From contig NZ_CP058559.1 of the NCBI RefSeq assembly GCF_014467015.1, positions 1-64,000 of the forward strand: 64,000 nucleotides of DNA, written 5' to 3'. The DNA comes from Alkalicella caledoniensis. GTDB taxonomy: Bacteria; Bacillota; Proteinivoracia; Proteinivoracales; Proteinivoracaceae. Under the pieces are notes generated by a model that had not been told where the DNA came from, did not search any database, and saw nothing but the letters and a program-made list of their open reading frames with translations. Both the position numbers and the translations under genes were made by a program. This document shows positions 51,949 through 60,957 of the stretch, piece by piece. Every line of letters begins with the position of its first letter. The first letter of the stretch is position 1.

Positions 51949-53600
51949 TATGTCTCCTCTCCTTCCTCGATTTCTACAGTGGTTTCATCTCCGTTGATCC
52001 AGGAGATGGTAAATAAAAAAGGCGATACCGCTTTTATACGGACCACCCATCCTCTGAGAAATTCAATATTATTTTTTGTTACTTGTAATTCTTTTGCTGG
52101 CGAGGTTTTCTCCTTGATCTCAGCCAGTCTTGATAGTGCTTTTTTCCGGTAGATATCATCAGCATCTACTAACTGCCACCAAGACTCTTTTATAACTATC
52201 TGGTTTTCTACTTCCTTTCTTTTCTCTGTAAACTCTTTTGGGTCTTCACTTTTAAAAATGGCGTTGTTCTCAGCTAAGAGTGCACGTTCAAGGGTAAGAC
52301 GTAGTTGATTTTGTTGAGCAGCTCTAATAGAAACAGCACTCTGTAGTTCTTTTATAAGATTTATAATTTGACGCCTTCCTTGACCTATTGCACTTTCATA
52401 TCGCTGGTCAAAAGCTTTAACCATGGCTTTTAAAATTCTTTCCTCCTTTATCCCTTTCATTTTACAAAGCTGATTACTTATGGTTTGATGACCGCACCTC
52501 CAAGTCACAACTTCTCTACATACATATCGGTGAAGGTTATAGCCACATTCTCCACAAACCAGTCTCCCCGATAGAGGATAAGACTTTTTCTTACCTCTTT
52601 TTAAGTTTTGCTTATTATTAGCCATACGTTTTTGAACTGCCTCAAATGTTTTACGGTCAATGATTGGTTCGTGGTTATTCTTTATTAAAAACTGGCTTCT
52701 CTCTCCATTATTTTTTACTGACTCATGACTTAAATGATCTTTGGTATAGGTCTTTTGGCAAAGCACATCGCCAGTATAACGTTCATTGCTCAGCATGTCC
52801 CGTATAGCTATTGCAGTCCATTCTTTTTTTCCATTTGCCTTTTTATATCCTTTTCCTATGAAAGACTGGGCAATCTGTCTAAATCCCAATCCCTCTAAAT
52901 AAAGCTGAAAAGCTTCTCTAACAATCTTCGCTTCTTCTTCAACCACAATCCAGGCCCTATTTTTCTCCTTCTTATATCCAAGTATCCGACAGAAGATACC
53001 TTCGCCTTGTTCAAATCGTTTTGAATTGGCCCAGGTAATGTTTGATGAGGTGCTTCTGCTTTCTTCCTGAGCCACTGCTGAAAGCATGGTTAAAATAAAT
53101 TCACTTTGCATACTACTTGTATCAAGTTGCTCTTTCTCGAATACCACATTTACACCTACATTGCTTAAGGTTCTGATGGTATTTAAGGTGTCAGTTACAT
53201 TTCTAGCAAACCGAGATATGGATTTGCAAAGGATCGTATCAATCTTTCCTTCTATAGCATCCCTTACCATTTTGTTAAACCCTGTCCGTTTCTCTATTTG
53301 GGTTCCCGTCTTTCCCCTGTCGGAGTAAATGCCTGCAAACTGCCAATGTGGATTGGAGCGGATATAGTTTGTGTAATGTATCATTTGATTTTCAAGGGAC
53401 TCTTCTTGAGGGTCCGATAATGAACTTACACGGCAGTAGCTGGCTACTTTAGGTCTTTCTGGTTGTACTTTAAGCGCTGAAGTTCCTGCCTCCCCATATT
53501 GGAGTTTGCTTATAACCGTTACTGTATGTCCATCTGAATAGTCTTTAAAATTAAAATTATTTTGAGTTAATGAGTTTTGCATGTTTTCGCCTCCTTTCAT
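51948..53600 (-). CDS. Large serine recombinase
   Basis: 550 residues, same layout: catalytic Ser in VASYCRVSSLSDPQ, Arg in LCKSISRFARNVTD, zinc ribbon LVCGECGYNLHRY with CGHQTISNQLC, and a C-terminal helical part ending in a short beta region. GGAGGCGAAA precedes the inner Met (MQNSLTQNNFNF at 53582), so that Met may be the real start. It is the first of the recombinase genes and follows the prophage amidase across a terminator. Confidence 0.92.
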   Translation of the reverse strand: MKGGENMQNSLTQNNFNFKDYSDGHTVTVISKLQYGEAGTSALKVQPERPKVASYCRVSSLSDPQEESLENQMIHYTNYIRSNPHWQFAGIYSDRGKTGTQIEKRTGFNKMVRDAIEGKIDTILCKSISRFARNVTDTLNTIRTLSNVGVNVVFEKEQLDTSSMQSEFILTMLSAVAQEESRSTSSNITWANSKRFEQGEGIFCRILGYKKEKNRAWIVVEEEAKIVREAFQLYLEGLGFRQIAQSFIGKGYKKANGKKEWTAIAIRDMLSNERYTGDVLCQKTYTKDHLSHESVKNNGERSQFLIKNNHEPIIDRKTFEAVQKRMANNKQNLKRGKKKSYPLSGRLVCGECGYNLHRYVCREVVTWRCGHQTISNQLCKMKGIKEERILKAMVKAFDQRYESAIGQGRRQIINLIKELQSAVSIRAAQQNQLRLTLERALLAENNAIFKSEDPKEFTEKRKEVENQIVIKESWWQLVDADDIYRKKALSRLAEIKEKTSPAKELQVTKNNIEFLRGWVVRIKAVSPFLFTISWINGDETTVEIEEGEET

Positions 53601-53766
53601 CAGATTTATCTCTGCTTTGTGGTCATGTCCTTAGCTCCATACAATCTACTAATTAAAAAATATATCCCCGCCAAACCCTTTGTTCACCTGGGTTATACGG
53701 TTTTGGGGTTATAGTATATATCACTCAAAAGGCCTCTAATAGCAAGTAATACTTTGATAAAAAGGA

Positions 53767-53806
53767 TAAAAAAAGAGCTGATGCTATTCTGATAACACCA
53801 GCTCTA
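53767..53806 (-). terminator. Terminator of the prophage lysis module
   Basis: AGAGCTG pairs with CAGCTCT around an 18-base loop, with seven T after it on the minus strand, 20 bases past the amidase stop. Confidence 0.7.
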
Positions 53807-53824
53807 AATATTCGATTTTTTCTC

Positions 53825-54529
53825 TTAATCGTATTTCATATAAGCATCAAATCCTGCCTTTTTAAGACGATTCATTAAAGCTTCTGCATTCTCTTTTTTA
53901 CCAAAGGCACCTACCTGAACCCGATAGAACTTTTGAGTAGTTTTTGATTCAGGCTCAGGGTTGACCTCTACACCTTTACTCACCAGATCTAGAATGTCTT
54001 TATCTGCCCAAGTCATAATGCCGTCCTTCTCAGCCATGTTATTTTTAAGAATGGTCCTACCTAAGAGTACACATTCTTTTCCACCTTTTATAACCGGCCT
54101 ATTACCAGACTTATCTTGAGTGATTAAATGATAATTCCATTTCACCCAATTCGGAATAATAGGCCCATTTTGATAATAGCGTTTAGCTGATGCTTTAATT
54201 TCTACAATATCTCCGGCTTCTAAATCATCTTTATCCTCTACCGCTTTAGCATTGTTTAATGCTTTCTTTACTGCCGCTCTAAAGGTATCCATACTCTCTC
54301 CATGCTTTGGAAACCAGTGCATCGGGTCCGCATGATTGCTGGCTATGCCCTGTCTATGCCCTTCAGCATGACCGATGATATCTTTTTCAGTAAGACCATA
54401 CTCCCTGCAAAGAAATACACATAAGGCTACTGCATTTTTCCAGGCCGCCCTAAAATATGCTTCATTCTTTTTCACACCATAACCCACCATATTAGCGCCG
54501 TCAGAATAAGAAAACCCACCCGGTTCACA
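53825..54529 (-). CDS. Prophage N-acetylmuramoyl-L-alanine amidase, 3' exon
   Basis: Continues the amidase after the group II intron: exon 2 opens CEPGGFSYSDGANMVGYG, which follows HIGFEI of exon 1 as expected for the amidase_2 core. Later come HAEGHRQGIASNHADPMHWF (zinc ligand His and catalytic residues). A middle region of about 80 residues with an SH3-like sequence follows, then a C-terminal SPOR domain (FYRVQVGAFGKKENAEALM). The enzyme cuts peptidoglycan to release phage. It is active only if the intron splices. Confidence 0.88.
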   Translation of the reverse strand, partial: CEPGGFSYSDGANMVGYGVKKNEAYFRAAWKNAVALCVFLCREYGLTEKDIIGHAEGHRQGIASNHADPMHWFPKHGESMDTFRAAVKKALNNAKAVEDKDDLEAGDIVEIKASAKRYYQNGPIIPNWVKWNYHLITQDKSGNRPVIKGGKECVLLGRTILKNNMAEKDGIMTWADKDILDLVSKGVEVNPEPESKTTQKFYRVQVGAFGKKENAEALMNRLKKAGFDAYMKYD

Positions 54530-54590
54530 GTAGAGTAGGAAAGCGCCGCCTTATTGTATTTCTACAACAGGTTTGCGCAGACCCCTCCCC

Positions 54591-54624
54591 GAACCGTGCT
54601 TACACCTCTCGATGTACACGGCTC
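54591..54624 (-). ncRNA. Group II intron domain V
   Basis: 34-base hairpin GAGCCGTGTAC, GAGA tetraloop region, GTAAGCACGGTTC, with the AGC catalytic triad in its base. Confidence 0.75.
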
Positions 54625-54650
54625 TCCATTGTTACTCAATTATTCAAAAC

Positions 54651-56444
54651 TCAATTTCTGTGGATTTCTTTGTGACAATCTCGACAGACCACCATAGTTT
54701 TTCGGTTTCGCGCTATTAGGTATTTCTCCCATGGAGCTTTTCCCTTCAAGTCTTTGAGCCTTTTAACATGGTGTATTTCATAGTGTGTCGCTTCGGTTGT
54801 TCCACACAACTTACAAACTCTTGCTTTTAATCCATCTTCAAAAGGGTTACGTTTATGACTATAGATAACTGCGTCATTACGTATTTTGTCACTAAATGAA
54901 CTTTGCCCTTTACAATCAGAATATTTTGCGAAATAGAGTCGTTTTTCACCTTTAGCCGTCTTATATGGTACACACCATTTCCCTTGCCCATCTTGATGCG
55001 AGCGAATAATTTGGGCAATGCTGCTTTTACGCTTTGCTGCAAGTGTTTTTAAGCAACTATACTCCATAAGGTAAGCAAAGTAATTTAAGTTGTTAAAATT
55101 ACTTGCCATTCGGTAGTAGTTGCATATTCCCCGCAATTCTGCGTTGTAGGTTGAAACAATCTCGTATTCCGTGATTTGTAGCAAGCTTGGGCGGTGGACA
55201 AAGCGATACTTACCGTTAATCTGTTTCACTATACCTTTATCTAACAGAAAACGTTCAATTTTATCTTTGAATGGAACCGTGAGTTCCACTTTGTTGTTAA
55301 GCGTTCTTTTGGTATACCCATTTCCACCCTGTTTGATTTGACTGTTACGCCTTACACAAACATCATAGCCTAGAAATCTTGCTTTGTTGTGGCTGTGAGT
55401 AATAAGTGTTTTTTCTTCACTGAGTTCCATTTTCAGCGTATTTCTGATAAATGTTTTCAGTTCCGATTTTACCCATTCACAGTCAGATTTACTTCCGATA
55501 ACCCCGATAAGGAAATCATCTGCATAACGCACATATTTAATTTTCTTATCCTCTTGTAATTTACTAGGGGTTGAAAGCTGTTTCGCTCTAGTTTGTCGTA
55601 ATTCAGCAAGTAGTGCCGGCTTTTGGTGCTCATCCGCATTTTCTAACTTCTTTCTCAAGCGGACTGCTTTACTTCGTAGTCTTGAATATTCCGGTGTTCT
55701 CTTGCCTCGGGGTAAGGGCTTGTCAAATTTAGCTTTTAGCTGTTCAACAAACATGTCCAACTCGTGCAAGTATATATTGGCTAGTACAGGTGAAATTATT
55801 CCACCTTGGGGCGTCCCACTATATGTACTGTGGTATCGCCAATCTTCCATATATCCTGCCTTTAAGAATTTGCGAATAAGTTGGTTGAAACGCGCGTCCT
55901 TGATTTTCTTTCCTATCAATTCAGCGAGCACATTGTGATTAATGTTATCAAAACAGCCTTTGATATCACCTTCGACGAACCATTTCACTCCATTGAATCC
56001 TTTTGATACCATTCCTAGAGCGGTATGACAGCTTCTGTTAGGTCTGAAGCCATGGGAAGTATCACAAAATGTAGGTTCATAAATAGCTTCTAGAATCATT
56101 CTGATTACTTCCTGAACCAATTTATCAGTGAATGTCGGAAGTCCTAAAGGACGTAATTTATTACTTTGCTTTTTTGCAATATACGTCCTACGTACAGGCT
56201 TAGGTGTATAGGTTCCATCTGTTAGACTTTGGATAATAAGCTCTATCTTTTCCTCGCTGAAGCCATCTGCTGTGTCATTATCGACACCAGGTGTTGCTGC
56301 GCCACTATTGGCATACAGATTTTTGTAAGCAAGAAAATAGATGTCTGGTCTTTGCAGGTAACGGTAAACCCGCGTGAAAATTTCATTCTTGTTGCGATTT
56401 GAGTTTTGATTCATTCTCTCCAAAATCTCAATTGTTGGTTTCAT
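54651..56444 (-). CDS. ltrA: Group II intron reverse transcriptase/maturase with HNH domain
   Basis: 597 residues. Reverse transcriptase motifs: RRTYIAKKQSNKLRPLGLPT, CDTSHGFRPNRSCHTAL, EGDIKGCFDNINH, GTPQGGIISPVLANIYL and the catalytic YADD in KYVRYADDFLIG. A maturase X domain follows, then an HNH endonuclease with zinc-binding cysteines (CKLCGTTEATHYEIHHVKR, VVCRDCHKEIH). All motifs are intact, so the intron may still move by retrohoming. The protein also helps the intron fold and splice. It lies in domain IV. Confidence 0.95.
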   Translation of the reverse strand: MKPTIEILERMNQNSNRNKNEIFTRVYRYLQRPDIYFLAYKNLYANSGAATPGVDNDTADGFSEEKIELIIQSLTDGTYTPKPVRRTYIAKKQSNKLRPLGLPTFTDKLVQEVIRMILEAIYEPTFCDTSHGFRPNRSCHTALGMVSKGFNGVKWFVEGDIKGCFDNINHNVLAELIGKKIKDARFNQLIRKFLKAGYMEDWRYHSTYSGTPQGGIISPVLANIYLHELDMFVEQLKAKFDKPLPRGKRTPEYSRLRSKAVRLRKKLENADEHQKPALLAELRQTRAKQLSTPSKLQEDKKIKYVRYADDFLIGVIGSKSDCEWVKSELKTFIRNTLKMELSEEKTLITHSHNKARFLGYDVCVRRNSQIKQGGNGYTKRTLNNKVELTVPFKDKIERFLLDKGIVKQINGKYRFVHRPSLLQITEYEIVSTYNAELRGICNYYRMASNFNNLNYFAYLMEYSCLKTLAAKRKSSIAQIIRSHQDGQGKWCVPYKTAKGEKRLYFAKYSDCKGQSSFSDKIRNDAVIYSHKRNPFEDGLKARVCKLCGTTEATHYEIHHVKRLKDLKGKAPWEKYLIARNRKTMVVCRDCHKEIHRN

Positions 56445-57000
56445 TGAGGTATTCCTCCCTAATCAATATAAATTTTGGCGCGTAACAACTGCTTCCCTTC
56501 GCCATGTAAGGGTCATTACCCCTCGCGGACTACTATGGAAGCTCCGTACCCATGCAGAATATTCAAGCCCTTTAGCTATAGCCGTTTCCGGCGTTTCTGT
56601 TTAGGGTATCCCCAGTTAACAATGCCAATAGGTATGTGGATTTTCGGATACGTTTTCGTTTCTTTACCATTGGTTCTCCAACAGGTCATGTGAACTAAAT
56701 GATAACCAATTGCGCGAAATCTGTACGCAATTACATTCACATCAGAGGTTACAGGCAAATTTCCTCTGTCCGGGCATTAACAGAAACTCGAAACTTACGT
56801 TCAACAAACCCAGTTTTATCCTCATATCCACTTGTCATTGCGGTTCAGTCGCATCTGATTGCCTTTAGATGACTTACCGCTTTCCTGCCATGCTATGTTC
56901 CCGTGTCAGCTTTCGCCTTTCGGTTGGGCAGGTTGACAATAGCGTTATCTTACTATGCGGTACCTTAAACCGCTGTTGACATTGCCCTATCTGGGCGCAC

Positions 57001-57291
57001 TATCTCAAAACCGATGTGGGTATTATTCGCATCTCCTCCTGCATGCCAGCCTCTGTGATTCCAGGGAAGGTACTGCCAGATTTCCTTATCATCTAAAAAG
57101 GCATGGACACAAACCTGCCTGTTAATCTCTCCCGCCCTAAAGGACTTATTCCACCTGCTAAACCAAGCACCTGCCATCACTCCAGGTGTTGCTGTGGAAT
57201 GGACCATAATGCCTTTAGGAGTAATTTTTCGATTAGCTGTATAGCAGTCGTTTCTTGTCATGAATTTGGTTTTTAGATTACTTAGTGCCAT
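57001..57291 (-). CDS. Prophage N-acetylmuramoyl-L-alanine amidase, 5' exon
   Basis: About 97 residues from the ATG at 57291, which follows GGAGGGGATAAG; it overlaps the end of the holin gene. MVHSTATPG carries the first zinc His, and GWHAGGDANNTHIGFEI the next part of the amidase_2 fold. Exon 1 ends at the I of HIGFEI, where the intron begins. Without splicing the frame runs on for 17 residues and stops. Confidence 0.88.
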
Positions 57292-57694
57292 CCTTATCCC
57301 CTCCACTTTTTAGTTGTTCTAAGACATCTACCAGTTTCTTAGGTATCGGTAGTCCAAGCCTTGTAGCATTTTCAATGATGCTAATTCCTTCATTGGACAT
57401 ATAAAAGAAAATAACTGCAGTTCGAATGGCACTGCCATCACCTATGATATTTTGGTCAATGATATGGGCCACTCCTACTAAAGAAAAAATCACCACTTTC
57501 TTAAAAATTCCTCTAGCACCTACATCGCTGGACAGGTGTTTTTCAATGATGGCACACATGACTCCTAAGATGTAGTCAATGACAACGAAAGCTATTAGAG
57601 CATATAAAAACCCATCGTAACCTCCAAGAAACCAGCCCAGCCATCCGCCGATGGCAGCAAATATTATCTGAACAACATTCCAAATCTCTCTCAT
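57278..57694 (-). CDS. Phage holin (phage_holin_4 family)
   Basis: 138 residues with three to four hydrophobic helices: IIFAAIGGWLGWFLGG, FLYALIAFVVIDYILGVMCA and a later one beginning GIFKKVVIFSLVGVAHIID, with NEGISIIENATRLGLPIPK conserved in the toxin-secretion/lysis holin family. It makes the pore that lets the amidase reach the wall. It overlaps the amidase by 14 bases. Confidence 0.88.
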   Translation of the reverse strand: MREIWNVVQIIFAAIGGWLGWFLGGYDGFLYALIAFVVIDYILGVMCAIIEKHLSSDVGARGIFKKVVIFSLVGVAHIIDQNIIGDGSAIRTAVIFFYMSNEGISIIENATRLGLPIPKKLVDVLEQLKSGGDKDGTK

Positions 57695-57730
57695 GTTCTT
57701 TCCCTCACTTTCATAAAAGTTTTATCTATT

Positions 57731-57757
57731 AAAAAAACGCCCGGTGAAGGACGTCAT
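57731..57757 (-). terminator. Terminator between tail and lysis genes
   Basis: ACGTCC and GGGCGT pair around TTCACC with a mismatch, followed by seven T on the minus strand. Weak stem. Confidence 0.4.
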
Positions 57758-57780
57758 ATCATTCTCTTAAGTTGTTGTAT

Positions 57781-58851
57781 TTAGTAAGGAGCGTAATAGA
57801 CAAACCCGTTCCCTTTCACGTAGAAGCCATCTCCCGGTACATAAATAGCACCACCAAACATATTGCCGTGGGGTGTTAGAGCAAAGCCTGGCTGTTCTAC
57901 TCCTTCCCAATAAATCCCGTCTGCTGAAGCATAAAGCATATTTTGAGTAAAGAGAGCATATTTTCCCCAGTCCTTCATCCATACAATATTTTGAGGATTT
58001 GGCGCTCTGTTATCTGCTAAATCTCCATAGTGGGATAGGTTGGTCTCAATAAGCTGGGTGGCACTATCATTTAGGACACACAGATTAACACTAAAATTCC
58101 CCGGAGATCCATGGTATCTAAAGCGGTGAACAAAAAGTTTGTTATTAACAGACCGAATGTACATGTAGCGATGATCCAGTGGATCTTCTGGAATGGTAGT
58201 AGTCCATGCCCAAGGTGTGGCAGAGCTTGCTACAGCTATGGATTTATCTCCTCCAACCACCCCTACAAAGTTTCCTTTATGGGCAGTCATATACTTAAAA
58301 ATCGGTACAGAATTTCCATCAGAGCCTGTAAGGGTCCATTCTGTTCTTTCCGTAAGGGAATCAAAGCTGTAATAGACAGGTGACTTATACCACCACCAGC
58401 TTACAACCCCTACATTCCTTGTAATGTCGTAAGCCCCTGTTTCCATATGGTTTTGGGCACCTCTACAAAATCCTGCATTATGCCAGGTGATACCGTCAAA
58501 GGAAGCGATGATGTTAGCAAGCCCTACGATTCTAGCTAAAAAAACACCATCTCCTGCCCATAGGATTTCTGGTATTCCGTGATTCCACCAAGGCACATCG
58601 GCGATGGTCCACTGCTTTGTTTGATGGTTGAAATATGACATCCTGGGGTTCTGTGCTCTATAAACTGCTATTTGGGCATTTCCGTTATCAAATACATCAA
58701 TCCTTGTTGCACTGCCGGTTTGAGGGTAGCCAAAATGATGATAATAGCGTTTTTCCCACTTTAATGTTGGGATGGGAAGAATAAGATTTCCCCTACCACC
58801 AAAGGCTGTCCATATGGCTAGTGTATTATTAAATCTTTCATGATAGGTCAC
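57781..58851 (-). CDS. Putative prophage tail-tip protein, beta-propeller-like
   Basis: 356 residues starting at GTG after GGGGGAG. Rich in Trp, Tyr, Gly and Asn, with spaced short units such as ILWAGDGVFLAR, TAHKGNFVGVVGG, VNNKLFVHRF and WGKYALFTQNMLYASADG, each resembling a blade of a beta-propeller. The place after the tail endopeptidase gene and before the holin is where receptor-binding proteins lie in siphoviruses. No family recognised; function inferred from position. Confidence 0.55.
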   Translation of the reverse strand: MTYHERFNNTLAIWTAFGGRGNLILPIPTLKWEKRYYHHFGYPQTGSATRIDVFDNGNAQIAVYRAQNPRMSYFNHQTKQWTIADVPWWNHGIPEILWAGDGVFLARIVGLANIIASFDGITWHNAGFCRGAQNHMETGAYDITRNVGVVSWWWYKSPVYYSFDSLTERTEWTLTGSDGNSVPIFKYMTAHKGNFVGVVGGDKSIAVASSATPWAWTTTIPEDPLDHRYMYIRSVNNKLFVHRFRYHGSPGNFSVNLCVLNDSATQLIETNLSHYGDLADNRAPNPQNIVWMKDWGKYALFTQNMLYASADGIYWEGVEQPGFALTPHGNMFGGAIYVPGDGFYVKGNGFVYYAPY

Positions 58852-58852
58852 T

Positions 58853-60250
58853 TTACTCCCCCTCCCATACCTTTTCTATTGCTGTAATTCTGCCACTACT
58901 ATCTGTGGTAAAGTTGTATTTTGCCTTTTTCCCATCAGCGTAAACAATATCAAAACTTGTCATATCCACTATCAGAGTGGATACTTCTTTTAATAAAAGT
59001 TCTGAAAATATTCCTTCGAGAGTGATGCTGGTCATACGGCCTGAATCATCTAAGGTAAAACTGTAATCTGCATGGTACTGATGGGTGCTGCCCCTCTCCA
59101 CCTCATAGGTGACATGAATCATATTTTCTTCAATACTAATGTTTTTTACTATGGTATAAGAGACTCCCAAATCATCTAGCTGGGTTCTAATACCACCAAT
59201 GGATTCATCCACCTCTTGAAAGTTTTCATCGACATTCTCTTTAAATTCCTCAATGTACTGGTCTAGTGTATAAAGAGGTTTTCCCAGTTCCACTTTGGTA
59301 TTTTGAGACCTCAAGATATCTTTTTCTATGGAGATCACTTTAATTTTAAAATCTACTCCAAGAAGCTTATGCTTTACGGTTACGGTGTCTCCAATGCTTA
59401 CTTTTAAAAGCGGCTTATAATCCTCATACTCCTTGGTGTGTTCAAGCTGGATAAAATCCACTTGATAATTAACTGCAAAGCCTGCATGTTCATAAAGGTA
59501 GTTCTCCGCCATTTGTCTAAGGCTTTCTTCATCCTTGGCTTCTTTAAAGTCCACTCTCTTGATGAGTTTAAAATCCGGATAGTCTGCGCCTGACCACTGG
59601 GCATTAATAAGATATTTTTCTGGTAGGGTTAGTCCTTCTGCCCCAACAGGATAAATTCCCGTTAGGACTTCGTCGGCACTGAGCTTCTCGTTAATCCCCG
59701 TGATGTTTTTTCCATAGGCTACAGTAACCCCTTTATCATTTAAGTGTCTTCCATTAATCTTTATATGAAAATTATCTCTGAAAAGCTCACTCTTCCACCT
59801 ATTAGCCACCATAAACATGGCCTGGGAAGCGGACCTTCTAATAAAATACTGGGTGTTTAATGCTTCAATATCACTTTCAATGGTATAGATATCTGTTAAG
59901 CCTGCTTCATCTAAAACCATCTCCATAGCATCAATGGCCTTTTTATCTACTGCCCTTCGATCTTCGATGAAATAATGATTGAGATCATAAAAGATATGCC
60001 TTCCACTAACCCTTAGAAGGTTACTAGGTATGTCTTTTTCTACATGATAAATCCTGAAAAGCTGTCCATCTGCTTTGATAATATTAAAAGGCTTTAGATG
60101 CTTTTTCTTCTCTAAATGCAGGGGATAGGAGAGCTTAATTTCATAAATTCCGTTTAGCTTTTCTAGGGTTTTGCACTCTGAGCACTTATCTAAAATACCT
60201 AGCCCATTGGTTGAGAAGTTACTTTCCTTCTTGTCATAAACCGTAATCAT
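58853..60250 (-). CDS. Phage tail endopeptidase/tail-spike-type protein (Tal-like)
   Basis: About 465 residues from the ATG at 60250, which overlaps the Dit stop by one base (TAATG). MITVYDKKESNFSTNGLG, LNGIYEIKLSYPL, NIIKADGQLFRIYHVEK and VSGRHIFYDLNHYFIED are the N-terminal part of the phage minor structural/prophage tail family. This forms the baseplate hub below the Dit ring. A coiled-coil section (IEEFKENVDENFQEVDESI) and a small beta domain end the protein. No peptidase motif was seen, so the activity is open. Confidence 0.82.
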   Translation of the reverse strand: MITVYDKKESNFSTNGLGILDKCSECKTLEKLNGIYEIKLSYPLHLEKKKHLKPFNIIKADGQLFRIYHVEKDIPSNLLRVSGRHIFYDLNHYFIEDRRAVDKKAIDAMEMVLDEAGLTDIYTIESDIEALNTQYFIRRSASQAMFMVANRWKSELFRDNFHIKINGRHLNDKGVTVAYGKNITGINEKLSADEVLTGIYPVGAEGLTLPEKYLINAQWSGADYPDFKLIKRVDFKEAKDEESLRQMAENYLYEHAGFAVNYQVDFIQLEHTKEYEDYKPLLKVSIGDTVTVKHKLLGVDFKIKVISIEKDILRSQNTKVELGKPLYTLDQYIEEFKENVDENFQEVDESIGGIRTQLDDLGVSYTIVKNISIEENMIHVTYEVERGSTHQYHADYSFTLDDSGRMTSITLEGIFSELLLKEVSTLIVDMTSFDIVYADGKKAKYNFTTDSSGRITAIEKVWEGE

Positions 60251-60957
60251 TATAACCACCGCCAATTTGGAAGTACTTCAAGTTTTGTCACATTCCCAGT
60301 CCAGGATATAATATTCTCACCAGACTTTAGAAGTGGAAGCTCCCCTACCATTTTAGAATTGAGATTGTTCATGGCATCATCATAACAGTCCTGGATTTCA
60401 GAGTTTAAGATGATTTTTCCTTGAGTTCCATTTAGTCCTATGGATTGATCATTAATATTTAATAGGATATCCCCATTTCCATACACATAAATAACAGGTT
60501 CACTCTCTAGGGTTCCTGGATTGTTGATTAACTCTCCGCTTGTATTCAAAGTTATTAACTGGTTTTGAACTGCATATTTAAAAGGATGACAGTTAAAGAT
60601 TATCGGAAAGCTTGAAGTGTATTTATAGACTTGGGTGAAGTCGATGGCATTTACCACTTGAGCAATGTATTTCTTATCTTCAGAAAAACTAAAAATAAGG
60701 TCACTTTCCCCAGCATTAAAAAGCCAAGCCTTTATGGTATCTAATCTTTCCACTAAGTTCTCTGTATCTATAAGGCCACATTCCACCACGATGGTAATGT
60801 CTTCATAGGTGTTTTCATCGTAATGAACCCTGCCATGCCTTCCTGGAATATCCATATAATGTACTCTTCTTTTAGGAGAGGGAAGGTTAGGCCTTTTGGC
60901 AATAACTATCCCGTAATCTTCATAGCTGTTCTTTCCGCCAAATGTAAAACTAAGCAT
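60250..60957 (-). CDS. Phage distal tail protein (Dit)
   Basis: 235 residues, typical for Dit of siphoviruses. MLSFTFGGKNSYEDYGIVIA opens the protein, then RRVHYMDIPGRHGRVHYDEN, TIVVECGL and KYIAQVVNAIDFTQVYKY. The C-terminal galectin-like part (YVYGNGDILLNIND) follows. Dit forms the ring joining tail tube to the tip. The start overlaps the tape measure stop by one base. Confidence 0.85.
   Translation of the reverse strand: MLSFTFGGKNSYEDYGIVIAKRPNLPSPKRRVHYMDIPGRHGRVHYDENTYEDITIVVECGLIDTENLVERLDTIKAWLFNAGESDLIFSFSEDKKYIAQVVNAIDFTQVYKYTSSFPIIFNCHPFKYAVQNQLITLNTSGELINNPGTLESEPVIYVYGNGDILLNINDQSIGLNGTQGKIILNSEIQDCYDDAMNNLNSKMVGELPLLKSGENIISWTGNVTKLEVLPNWRWL

Larger units (their letters stand above)
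54530..57000 (-). mobile_element. Group II intron, 2471 bp, in the amidase gene
   Basis: Begins GTGCGCCCAG at 57000 (GUGCG 5' end) and ends CCTACTCTAC at 54530. Domain V is at about 54591-54624 (GAGCCGTGTAC... GCACGGTTC with the AGC triad) and domain VI follows with a bulged-A-type hairpin. Exons joined give GAGATA-TGTGAACCG, coding EI-CEP, the conserved amidase sequence. The ends are fixed by this restored codon sequence. The 5' 560 bases (56445-57000) hold domains I-III. Confidence 0.9.

Noticed and set aside
53601-53824. Prophage attachment site near the recombinases
   Set aside because: No pair of direct repeats could be matched within the window; the other prophage end is outside it.
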